Assembly (NCBI RefSeq): GCF_000445125.1
Contig: NZ_ATHL01000055.1
Coordinates: 1-64,000 of the forward strand
Origin: Novosphingobium lindaniclasticum LE124
Lineage (GTDB): Bacteria; Pseudomonadota; Alphaproteobacteria; Sphingomonadales; Sphingomonadaceae
Direction: 5' to 3'
Length of the DNA stretch: 64,000 nt
Of this stretch, positions 20,080-27,847 are shown piece after piece. The position numbers and the translations under genes are program-made. The notes beneath the pieces are model-generated. The model was given only the letters and a program-made list of their open reading frames with translations, was not told the DNA's origin and searched no databases. Every line of letters begins with the position of its first letter. Position 1 is the first letter of the stretch.

Positions 20080-20925
20080 ATGATGCGATTTGGTGCCTGG
20101 TGCCTGGCTTCCGCTGCAAGCGCGGCCCTGCTGCTTGGCGGCTGCCAGAGCGAGAAGCCCGCTCCCGCCGCCTCGGAGACCGCTGCGGACACCGTCGATA
20201 CCGCCAGCGAAACGGCGACTGAACCGGCTGCGGACGCCAGCGAAGTCGCCGTGGGCGGCGGCCGCACGGAGAAGGTGGAGAACGACACCTACGAGTTCAG
20301 TTATGCCTATCCCGATGCGGCAGGCGCAATTCCGGGCCTGAAAGCCAATCTCGACAAGCAGCTCGAGACATCGCGCGCGGACCTCATCAGCGGTGCGAAG
20401 GAAGGACAGGCGGAGTCCAAGGAGAACGACTATCCCTATCACGCCTACAGCTATGGCGAGGAATGGAAAGTCGTCACCGACCTGCCGAACTGGCTCTCAC
20501 TGTCCTCGGAAATCTATACCTACTCCGGCGGCGCGCATGGCATGACCATGTTCGACGCCCTGTTGTGGGATCGCCATGCCGAGGCGGTACGCAAGCCGAT
20601 CGATCTCTTCACCAGCAAGGAAGCGCTGTCGAAAGCCATTCGCACGGCGTTCTGCACCGCGCTCGACAAGGAGCGGGTCAAGCGCCGGGGCGGCCCGATC
20701 GACAAGAGCGACGAGATGTTCTCAGAATGCATCGATCCGGTGGAGCAAGTGGTGATCCTCGGGTCGACCAATCGCCAGACCTTCGACCGCATCGGCCTGC
20801 TGGTGCCGCCCTATAACGCCGGGCCTTATGCCGAGGGCAGCTACGAGGTGACGGTGCCGGTGACGGGCGCGGTCATGGCCGCCTTGAAGCCCCAATATCG
20901 GTCGAGTTTCTCGGTCGCCAGATAG
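20080..20925 (+). CDS. DUF3298/DUF4163-type lipoprotein
   Basis: The 281-aa protein has a lipoprotein signal ending in LLGGC (acceptor Cys22), a low-complexity Ala/Thr/Glu linker to about residue 60, then a globular domain. Sequences such as YTYSGGAHGMT and a late VPPYNAGPYAEGSYEVTVP are characteristic of the paired DUF4163/DUF3298 domains seen in RsiV and PdaC. In Gram-positives these bind lysozyme or deacetylate peptidoglycan, but deacetylase residues cannot be confirmed here. It is likely anchored in the outer membrane facing the periplasm. A GAGAGGGAA ribosome site precedes the ATG. map begins 63 bases downstream. Confidence 0.85.
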   Translation: MMRFGAWCLASAASAALLLGGCQSEKPAPAASETAADTVDTASETATEPAADASEVAVGGGRTEKVENDTYEFSYAYPDAAGAIPGLKANLDKQLETSRADLISGAKEGQAESKENDYPYHAYSYGEEWKVVTDLPNWLSLSSEIYTYSGGAHGMTMFDALLWDRHAEAVRKPIDLFTSKEALSKAIRTAFCTALDKERVKRRGGPIDKSDEMFSECIDPVEQVVILGSTNRQTFDRIGLLVPPYNAGPYAEGSYEVTVPVTGAVMAALKPQYRSSFSVAR

Positions 20926-20988
20926 GAGCGGATGCGCGAGGTCACGCCCGATCTCGCAATTTGCGCGCGCAATCGTTATGTAGGCGTC

Positions 20989-21819
20989 ATGACCGAATAC
21001 CAGATCGTCGAACCCGGAAGCGAAACCGTCCTGCGTGACGGCACCATCAAGCTGCATGGCCCCGAGGGCTTCGAGGGCATGCGCAAGGCGGGGCGCCTTG
21101 CCGCCATGATCCTCGACGAGATTGCGCCGATGGTGCAGCCGGGCGTCACCACGGCGGCGATCGACGACAAGGTTCGCGAACTGACTCTGGACGGCGGCGC
21201 CGTGCCTGCGACGCTCGGCTACCGGGGATATGCCCATTCGTGCTGCATCTCGATCAACCACGTGGTCTGCCACGGCATCCCGTCGGAAAAGACGATCAAG
21301 GACGGCGATATCGTCAATATCGACGTGACCCCGCTGCTCGACGGCTGGCATGGCGACACCAGCCGCATGTACCTGGCGGGCGACGTCTCCCTGAAGGCGC
21401 GCCGCCTGGTCGATGTGACCTATGACTGCTTGATGATCGGCATCGAGCAGGCCAAGCCCGGCAACCGCGTGGGCGATATCGGGGCCGCGATCCAGGCCTA
21501 TGCCGAATCGTTTCGATACGGCGTCGTCCGCGAGTTCTGCGGCCACGGCCTCGGCCGCCTGTTCCATGACGCGCCCGAAGTGGTCCATGCCGGCCGCCCC
21601 GGCACCGGCCCGCTGCTGAAGCCTGGCATGTTCATGACTATCGAGCCCATGATCAACCTCGGCAAGCCGCCGGTGAAGCTGCTGGCCGACGGCTGGACGG
21701 CGGTAACGCGCGACAAGTCGCTCTCGGCGCAGTTCGAGCATTCGATCGGCATCACCGAGACCGGCTGCGAGATCTTCACGACCAGCCCCAAGGGCCTCCA
21801 CAAGCCGCCCTACGCCTGA
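20989..21819 (+). CDS. map: Methionine aminopeptidase
   Basis: Map removes the initiator methionine from nascent proteins. The 276-aa protein is a type I enzyme with the pita-bread metal ligands: DGWHGDTSRMY, CGHGLGRLFHDAPEV, TIEPMI and a C-terminal SAQFEHSIGIT. GVTTAAIDDKVRE near the N-terminus is also typical. The ATG at 20989 is preferred over 20932 because conserved sequence begins only after it. It probably shares transcripts with the upstream lipoprotein gene, though an own promoter cannot be excluded. Confidence 0.97.
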   Translation: MTEYQIVEPGSETVLRDGTIKLHGPEGFEGMRKAGRLAAMILDEIAPMVQPGVTTAAIDDKVRELTLDGGAVPATLGYRGYAHSCCISINHVVCHGIPSEKTIKDGDIVNIDVTPLLDGWHGDTSRMYLAGDVSLKARRLVDVTYDCLMIGIEQAKPGNRVGDIGAAIQAYAESFRYGVVREFCGHGLGRLFHDAPEVVHAGRPGTGPLLKPGMFMTIEPMINLGKPPVKLLADGWTAVTRDKSLSAQFEHSIGITETGCEIFTTSPKGLHKPPYA

Positions 21820-21825
21820 TTTGTC

Positions 21826-21873
21826 GGACGGTAGGGCGCTTGGACAGTAGGGCGCTTGGACGGCGGGGCGCGC
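21826..21873. repeat. Three tandem copies of a 16-base unit
   Basis: Copies at 21826-21841, 21842-21857 and 21858-21873 follow the pattern GGAC-GTAGGGCGCTT. The first two differ at one position and the third is more divergent. The array lies just after the map stop and has no visible function. Confidence 0.7.
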
Positions 21874-22033
21874 GGACGTCGGCTCCCTTGAGCGGAACAG
21901 GTCGCCTTCTCCCGCCCTCGTCATGAGGGCAAAGCGGCGCCCTCAGGCCAGCATGTGAAGCATCGCAGGCCGTGAGGCGCCCACAAGGAGCGCGCTTCGG
22001 CCTCTGCGCGCGCAAGATCGACAGTCCCGGAGG

Positions 22034-22055
22034 GCAGGGGGATAAGCTCCCCTGC
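22034..22055. repeat. GC-rich hairpin repeat (second copy)
   Basis: Arms GCAGGGG and CCCCTGC with loop GATAAGCTC are followed by a pyrimidine-rich tract. It is the same element as at 2895-2917 and again lies just past the 3' end of a minus-strand gene. It may act in mRNA 3'-end formation. Confidence 0.55.
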
Positions 22056-22069
22056 TCTTCTTTTCCCCT

Positions 22070-23380
22070 TCAAGCCGCAACCGGCCTGCTCAGCAGTGCC
22101 AGCAGCGAGATGCGGTTGAAGAACCACATCCGTTGCAATTCGAGGCCGCTGTATTTCCGCATGGTATTGGCGAAAGTGTAGGGCGTGTACCAGGCGTTGT
22201 GATCGGGGTGGACGCCCTCCAGGAAGGTCTCGGTCTCCGCTACATAGTCGAAGTGCCGGGCGCGGCACTGGAATGCGTCCGGCACGGAGATCAGGAAGAG
22301 GCCGGCATCCAGGCTTTCGATCTGCGCCAGGAATCCGGCGACATCGGGAACGTGTTCCATGACTTCGGGAACGAGGACGACATCGTAGCGGCCGGTCACT
22401 TGGGCGAAATCGGTGAAAAGCTTTCCTTTCACGAATGGCCGTAGCTGCTCGAGCGCCTCGCCATGGGGATCGAGGCCATCGAGTTGGGCGCAGTGTGCTT
22501 CGAGGCGGACGTGGAGGGAAGTGCGCGGATCGGTGATCGGCCAGTCCGCGCAGCCGATGTGGAGCACGCGCTGGCCAGAGAGCAGGCTGGCGAAGACCTC
22601 CATGCGGTCCAGCGAGGCGAGTTCCGAGCCAACCGGCACCCGCTGGAGGAAATAGGGCGCGTGGATGTGTTCCAGCGGCGAGGACGCGGTCTGCCCGGAC
22701 GTCGGCACGGCCTGCGGATTCGGGGGTGGAGCCGCCATTTCGCCGAACTCGGTCCGGTGCATGTCCTCGTATGTGCGCAGCGTCGAGCCCCAGAGCTGGT
22801 GCGCGTAGACCGGGTCGGCGCCGTCATAGGTAAGGCCGGTGAAGTGGCGCGGGATGAACGTGTGGCTGGGGTAGATCCGCAGCGGGGTATAGGCGAACTT
22901 GCGGTAGCAATCGGTCAGGCGCTGCGGGCCCACGGTCTTCCACGCCATGTCGCCGATCACCGAGGGGCTGGCGGCGATATCCTCGACGATCCGCTTGACC
23001 AAGGCATTGCCCGCAGTGCAGCCGAAGTAACCGGCTGCGATCAGGCCCGGCCGGGCGATCTCGCTTTCCCAGCAGGCGAAGGCCTCGCAGTCGAGCATCG
23101 CGAGGTCGAGCGGCCGCAGACAGAGGGAATCGGCATCGAAGACCAGTCCGCCGTGTTCGAGCAGGATTTCCCAGCGCATCATGTCGGCCACGCCGTTCAG
23201 TTCGCGCGGGGCCATCTGCGCCATATGCCGGCGGTTGATCCAGTCGCGGCCCTCCAACTCGGCATTGCCCCAGAGGCGAAATTCCCAATCGGGATGGGCA
23301 TTGCGCCAGGTCTGGATGCAATTGTCCGGGCGGCGGGTCTCGTCGCCGACCCAGATGAAATGGAAGCACTTCGGAATCAT
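22070..23380 (-). CDS. Bifunctional GT32-family glycosyltransferase / SAM methyltransferase fusion
   Basis: The 436-aa protein joins two domains. Residues 1 to about 210 are a GT32 (OCH1-like) sugar transferase: it starts MIPKCFHFIWVG, has RWEILLEHGGLVFDADS, and its DXD metal-sugar nucleotide motif is Asp82-Ala-Asp84. After a Pro-rich linker (about 215-235), residues 240-436 form a class I methyltransferase with motif VLHIGCADW (272-280) and VPEVMEHVPD (337-346). It may add and methylate a sugar on a surface glycan, but the acceptor is unknown. It is cytoplasmic, with no signal or membrane segment. The ATG at 23380 opens the conserved domain. No other glycan genes adjoin it. Confidence 0.88.
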   Translation of the reverse strand: MIPKCFHFIWVGDETRRPDNCIQTWRNAHPDWEFRLWGNAELEGRDWINRRHMAQMAPRELNGVADMMRWEILLEHGGLVFDADSLCLRPLDLAMLDCEAFACWESEIARPGLIAAGYFGCTAGNALVKRIVEDIAASPSVIGDMAWKTVGPQRLTDCYRKFAYTPLRIYPSHTFIPRHFTGLTYDGADPVYAHQLWGSTLRTYEDMHRTEFGEMAAPPPNPQAVPTSGQTASSPLEHIHAPYFLQRVPVGSELASLDRMEVFASLLSGQRVLHIGCADWPITDPRTSLHVRLEAHCAQLDGLDPHGEALEQLRPFVKGKLFTDFAQVTGRYDVVLVPEVMEHVPDVAGFLAQIESLDAGLFLISVPDAFQCRARHFDYVAETETFLEGVHPDHNAWYTPYTFANTMRKYSGLELQRMWFFNRISLLALLSRPVAA

Positions 23381-24095
23381 CGCGGCGGTTCCCGGCGGAA
23401 GCGGATCTTCCTTGCCGAGAGCTAAAGCGGGGCGGTGTACCAAGTCCGAAGGCGGGCTAGGCAATCCCTCGTATAATCGACCTGCTCGCGGCTGTACGGA
23501 GCAGACGCATCGCCTCACCGGGAGAGCTGAAACCGATCAGCCGGAGCGGCACGCAAGTGCGGACTGGTGCCGCTCCGGGCGGGCGACCTCCGGGGGGTAT
23601 GGAGGTCAGTCCCGCGGGATGATCCAGCGGATCGTCCCCAGGGGATTGCCGGCGACCGCTTGGCCGCCGGCATGGGTGGCCGGTCCGAGCCGGGCACCTG
23701 CCGAGGTCTTTGCAGGCGGCCTCGCCAAGGCCGGTAAGACGGCTCGAATCCAAGATGGAGCACGGACCGGCGCGGGCCGGTGCATCGATCTCGAGCCTGA
23801 AACCTGGGCTGTTCCGGTGCTCGGCGCGCGGCCGCTCGGCCGGATTGCCGTTCAACCGGGCCGCGACACCGCCAGTCAGGGCTTTGCGGCTATTGCCTGC
23901 CCGACGATGTTCGATGAAGTGTCGGTCGATGTACGACATCGGCGATCCTCTCCATGAGGGTACCGCGTTCTCGCGATGTCGGCATCTTGCGGTTGGTCGC
24001 AAGCCGGGTGCACCTCATGGATTGAAGGTATCACGTTTCCTGCCAAATCAAACCGCTTTATGACCATGACAGGCCTCTGCGCGACCGACCGGTTC
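23381..24095. other. 715-base stretch without a confident gene
   Basis: The region lies between the GT32 fusion and rpoN, both on the minus strand. No RNA gene or insertion sequence is visible. It does contain a minus-strand reading frame with a good ribosome site that seems to change frame (listed separately). The hpf and ptsN genes that often follow rpoN are not here. Confidence 0.6.
23606..23939 (-). pseudogene. Possible frameshifted small gene of unknown function
   Basis: On the minus strand, GGAGAGG lies 7 bases before an ATG at 23939 that opens MSYIDRHFIEHRRAGNS. This frame becomes Pro/Arg-rich and non-protein-like after about residue 55. The neighbouring frame then reads convincingly from about 23785 to a TGA at 23606, with AVAGNPLGTIRWIIPRD at its end. 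A single indel near 23760-23785 would join the two into one protein of roughly 110 aa. It could be a decayed gene, a sequencing error or chance. I recognise no family. Confidence 0.25.
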
Positions 24096-25586
24096 TTACC
24101 GCAAGGCCGCGATGGCCTTCTGGCGGCGGCGCTGGACCGAACTTCCCAGCCCGATAGCCTCGCGATACTTGGCGACGGTGCGGCGAGCGAGTTCGAAACC
24201 CTTGTCTTTCAACAGGTCTACCAAGGCATCGTCTGAGAGGATCGCTTTCGAGTCCTCGGCGTCGATCAACTGCCGGATCGCCGCCTTCACGGCTTCGGCG
24301 GACGCGCCTTCCCCGCTCGCGGCGGAAACGCCCGAGGTGAAGAAGAATTTCAGCTCATGCGTGCCGCGCGGGGAGCTCAGATACTTGTTCGAGGTGACCC
24401 GGCTGACGGTCGATTCGTGCATGCCGATCGCCTCGGCCACGGTTCGCAGCGTGAGCGGCTTCAATTGCGAAATGCCGCTGCGGAAGAAGCCTTCCTGCTG
24501 CTTCACCAGTTCGCTGGCGACCTTGAGGATCGTCTTCTGTCGCTGGTCCAGGGCCTTGATCAGCCAATTGGCGTCAGCGAGCTTTTCGGAGAGCCAGGCG
24601 CGCGATCCCTTGTCGGCGCAGCTGCCCTTCAATTCGACGTAGTAGCTGCGGTTGACGATCAGCCGCGGCAGGCTCGCCTGGTTTATCGCCACGTCCCAGC
24701 CGCCGTCGCTGCGGGGCATGATGAGGATATCCGGCGTCACGGCGCCGCTGGGCTCACCGCCGAACCGCAGGCCCGGCTTCGGATCGTAGCCGCGAAGCTC
24801 GGACAGCATGTCGGCAAAATCCTCGTCGTCGACGGCGCAGATCCGCTTGAGACGGGCAAGATCGCCGCGCGCGAGAAGGTCGAGATTGTCGATCAGCCGC
24901 GCCATCGCCGGATCGTGGCGATCGGCCTCTCGCGCCTGGAGGGCAATGCATTCCGACAGCGACCGTGCGCCTACGCCGGTGGGATCGAGCGACTGCACGA
25001 CCGCGAGTGCCTGCTCCACATCAGCGCGTGCCACGCCCAGCTCTTCCGCCATGTCGAGGAGCGTGACGGGCAGGTAGCCGGCCTCGTCCAGTTGACCGAT
25101 CAGATAACGGGCGATGCCGGCTATCCGCGGATCGGCGGCGGCGCTGCCGACCTGCGCCTCCAGGTGCTCGACCAGGGTCGCCTCGCCGTGATGGCGGTCT
25201 TCGAGGCCGGGCCGTTCGTCGCCCCCGCCGAGGCGCAGATCGGCGGACCATTCGCCGGTGTCACGATCGCGATCCAGCGCGGCCGTGTCTATGTCCAGCG
25301 GGCGATCCTGATCGCCTCGACCCTCGCTGATGAGGCGGTCGACGGCAGATCCTTCGAGCGTGGTTTGCCGGGGCGGGTCCGGCACATCCCCGTCCTGGGC
25401 GAGCGAGGCAGGCTCGCCGCCCAGATCGAGCAGGGGGTTGGCTTCCAGCGATTCGCCGATGAAGGCTTCGACTTCGAGGTTCGACAGCGCCAGCAGCTTG
25501 ATCGCCTGCTGAAGCTGCGGAGTCATCACCAGGGACTGACCCAGCGACTGCCTGGGCCTGAGATCCAGGCGTGGTCCAAGCGCCAT
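24096..25586 (-). CDS. rpoN: RNA polymerase sigma-54 factor
   Basis: This 496-aa protein is sigma-54, which directs transcription from -24/-12 promoters with activators such as NtrC. The glutamine-rich N-terminal region I (QSLGQSLVMTPQLQQAIKLL), the core-binding region, the HTH (TLRTVAEAIGMHESTVSR) and the RpoN box ARRTVAKYRE (467-476) are all present. An acidic region II lies at about 60-125. It follows lptB by 56 bases on the same strand, a common alphaproteobacterial pair. A candidate target promoter lies upstream of glnB in this window. Confidence 0.97.
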   Translation of the reverse strand: MALGPRLDLRPRQSLGQSLVMTPQLQQAIKLLALSNLEVEAFIGESLEANPLLDLGGEPASLAQDGDVPDPPRQTTLEGSAVDRLISEGRGDQDRPLDIDTAALDRDRDTGEWSADLRLGGGDERPGLEDRHHGEATLVEHLEAQVGSAAADPRIAGIARYLIGQLDEAGYLPVTLLDMAEELGVARADVEQALAVVQSLDPTGVGARSLSECIALQAREADRHDPAMARLIDNLDLLARGDLARLKRICAVDDEDFADMLSELRGYDPKPGLRFGGEPSGAVTPDILIMPRSDGGWDVAINQASLPRLIVNRSYYVELKGSCADKGSRAWLSEKLADANWLIKALDQRQKTILKVASELVKQQEGFFRSGISQLKPLTLRTVAEAIGMHESTVSRVTSNKYLSSPRGTHELKFFFTSGVSAASGEGASAEAVKAAIRQLIDAEDSKAILSDDALVDLLKDKGFELARRTVAKYREAIGLGSSVQRRRQKAIAALR

Positions 25587-25642
25587 GGCTTAGCCGACCT
25601 GTGTGCGAAAGCCTTTCGACAGGCATGTGCCTGCCGCGAAGG

Positions 25643-26425
25643 TCACAGGGTGAAGCCTTCGCCGAGATAGAGGCGGCGCACGTTCTCGTCGGCGACGAGC
25701 GCTTCCGGGCTGCCCGCGAAGAGCACCTGGCCGCCGTAGATGATGCAGGCGCGGTCCACGATGTCTAGCGTCTCCCGAACGTTGTGGTCGGTGATGAGCA
25801 CGCCGATGCCGCGCGTCTTCAAGTCTTTCACCAGATCGCGGATGTCGGAGATCGACAGCGGGTCGATGCCGGCGAAAGGCTCGTCCAGCAGCATGATCGA
25901 GGGTTTTGCCGCCAGGGCGCGTGCGATTTCGCAGCGCCGCCGCTCACCGCCGGACAGCGCCATGGCCGGGCTGGAACGCAGGCGGGTAAGGCCGAATTCG
26001 TCCAGCAGCCGTTCCAGTTCGCTGGCGCGCACATGCTTGTCCGGCTCGTTGAGTTCGAGCACGGCACCGATGTTCTGCTCGACCGTAAGGCCGCGAAAGA
26101 TCGAGGTTTCCTGCGGCAGGTAGCCAAGCCCCAACACGGCCCGGCGGTACATCGGCAGGCGCGTCACGTCGACGCCGTCCATCAGAATGCGGCCGGAATC
26201 GGGGCGGACCAGACCCATGATCGAATAGAAGCAGGTCGTCTTGCCCGCGCCGTTCGGCCCGAGCAGGCCCAGAACCTCTCCCTTGGCCACCGACAGCGAG
26301 ATATCGGTCAGGACCGCGCGCTTGTCGTAGCTTTTGGCGATGGAGATGACTTCGAGCCCGCCGGCTTCGGCGACGGTCGGCACATGGTGAGCCGGTTGCG
26401 GAGGGAGTTCGGTGGTTCCGGTCAT
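25643..26425 (-). CDS. lptB: LPS export ABC transporter ATP-binding protein
   Basis: LptB powers extraction of lipopolysaccharide from the inner membrane by LptFG. The 260-aa protein has Walker A GPNGAGKTT (56-64), the Q-loop in YLPQETSIF, signature LSGGE (157-161), Walker B IMLLDEP (177-183) and the H-loop in ITDHNVRETL, which is typical of LptB. About 20 extra residues precede the usual start. rpoN follows after 56 bases. The lptC and lptA genes that usually precede lptB are not upstream here, where the next gene is a divergent membrane protein. Confidence 0.95.
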   Translation of the reverse strand: MTGTTELPPQPAHHVPTVAEAGGLEVISIAKSYDKRAVLTDISLSVAKGEVLGLLGPNGAGKTTCFYSIMGLVRPDSGRILMDGVDVTRLPMYRRAVLGLGYLPQETSIFRGLTVEQNIGAVLELNEPDKHVRASELERLLDEFGLTRLRSSPAMALSGGERRRCEIARALAAKPSIMLLDEPFAGIDPLSISDIRDLVKDLKTRGIGVLITDHNVRETLDIVDRACIIYGGQVLFAGSPEALVADENVRRLYLGEGFTL

Positions 26426-26669
26426 GTTCGGAGCGGTTTACGCAGGCGCCAGGTACTCGGCAAGTCGGCAAATCGACCGATACGGCGTGAGTTGGCAGGT
26501 TTCCTGCATGGTCCGTCGCATTTGCCGCCCCGATCCGGCACAAGGCAATAAAGTTGCGTGTTGAAGGGGGACCTTGAAGTCTGGACGGTGTAGTGATCTA
26601 GTGGGTGGATCGCCCGAACGGGATTGCTGCAGACGGATCAGGTTCACACACGAAACAGGACTGACGACG

Positions 26670-27125
26670 ATGGACAGGATCGGCAAACAGGACACCCACC
26701 CCTTCGGCTCGGTCAGGCCCCTGTCCGCTGCCCTGTCCGACAAATCCGCCCGCGCGGACCGCGGCGGGGGCGTAGCTGGAAAGGCTCGGCTGGAAAGCGC
26801 GGACTGGCGCCGCAAGATGAGCGACAACATCGCTTATGCCCTGCTGGTCTATACCGCCTTGCAGATCTTCGTCACCGTGGGCGCGCTCAAGAGCCACGGC
26901 GAGTCGCTGCTGCCCTATCTGGCGCTCGTGATTCTGGTCGTTGCGATCATCCCCGCCTGCCGCCGTTTCGAGGCACGTTGGAACCGGCTGGACGACAAGC
27001 AAGCCCACGATCCGGACTTCGGTCCTCTCTTCCGCCGCGACCGCATCATGCTCTGGCTGCTTGCGATCGGCCTGCCTTTCGCGATCACCGGCTTGTTCAA
27101 AGGTCTCTCGCTGCTGTCGGCATGA
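26670..27125 (+). CDS. Small membrane protein of unknown function
   Basis: The 151-aa product has a polar 45-residue N-terminus (Gly/Ala/Arg-rich) and then about three hydrophobic segments, around ALLVYTALQIFVTVGAL, LALVILVVAIIPAC and LWLLAIGLPFAITGLF. I recognise no family. The ATG at 26670 follows ACAGGA. The gene diverges from lptB across a 244-base spacer. Codon use resembles its neighbours, which supports a real gene. Confidence 0.6.
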   Translation: MDRIGKQDTHPFGSVRPLSAALSDKSARADRGGGVAGKARLESADWRRKMSDNIAYALLVYTALQIFVTVGALKSHGESLLPYLALVILVVAIIPACRRFEARWNRLDDKQAHDPDFGPLFRRDRIMLWLLAIGLPFAITGLFKGLSLLSA

Positions 27126-27269
27126 AGAAACGGTTCAAGGTCAGGATTCGCAGGCTGTCAGACCCATAACAAGTAAGGCTCAGACCCGCTCTGGAGCATG
27201 ACGTTCAGTAGAGTTGCGCGGCAGTCTTAGGCCGCCTTAAACAGAATCACGCATCTTCGGGATTGGTCG

Positions 27270-27575
27270 ATGCCGTCTGGTTATAGTAAGCGGACAGTTG
27301 TCATCGCGGCCGCGTTCCTGATTGTCGGGATCGGGATTGGAAGGATGATTCCGCAACCAGCTCCGGTCATTCCTCCAAGCCATCAAGAAGCACCGCCTCG
27401 CAATCCCGCCTTTCCGGGAAGGAACATGTGGTCGCCGGATATTCGACACGATCCCTACGTTGTCCAAGAGCAAATGAAGATTGTCGAACAGATGGAGCGG
27501 GAATGTCGGATATTCAAAAAGAACTGCGCACTGGCTGGAACAGCCCGACAGTCACTGATCGACGATGCAGAATGA
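27270..27575 (+). CDS. Small hypothetical protein with N-terminal membrane anchor
   Basis: The predicted 101-aa protein has one hydrophobic segment (about residues 9-26, VVIAAAFLIVGIGIGRMI), then a Pro-rich stretch and a charged tail with two cysteines (MERECRIFKKNCAL). This suggests an inner-membrane anchor with a periplasmic domain that may form a disulfide. Base composition is less GC-rich than its neighbours, and no good ribosome site is visible. I recognise no family. It may be a genus-specific gene or recently acquired. Confidence 0.45.
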   Translation: MPSGYSKRTVVIAAAFLIVGIGIGRMIPQPAPVIPPSHQEAPPRNPAFPGRNMWSPDIRHDPYVVQEQMKIVEQMERECRIFKKNCALAGTARQSLIDDAE

Positions 27576-27653
27576 AGACGTCGGCTACGCAAGAGGATGA
27601 AAGCTGACGGTACGTCCGAAGTTGCGATGAAGATGCCGTTCGACCAGGCCTCG

Positions 27654-27676
27654 CCCCGGATCAAGTCCGGGACGAC
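27654..27676. repeat. CCCGGATCAAGTCCGGGAC palindromic repeat
   Basis: This intergenic palindrome (CCCGGA...TCCGGG) has the same core as both arms of the element at 49448-49561. It is a dispersed repeat in the 272-base gap before pmbA, and nothing else is evident in that gap. Confidence 0.7.
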
Positions 27677-27847
27677 GGCGATACGCGCGGATTCAAGGCG
27701 CGCGATACCGGACGTTCCGCAACTGACCCCCTGCCTCAAGCGGCGCCACCCTAAAGCAAAATTTGCGCTGGGCTCTCCTGAAGTTTAGGGCTGCGCTCCC
27801 CCGAACCGGTATGGGGCCGGTTCGCAGGGTAGTGGAGACCTGAAGAG

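Noticed and set aside
24003-24095. hpf (ribosome hibernation factor) downstream of rpoN
   Set aside because: No frame in the gap resembles HPF.
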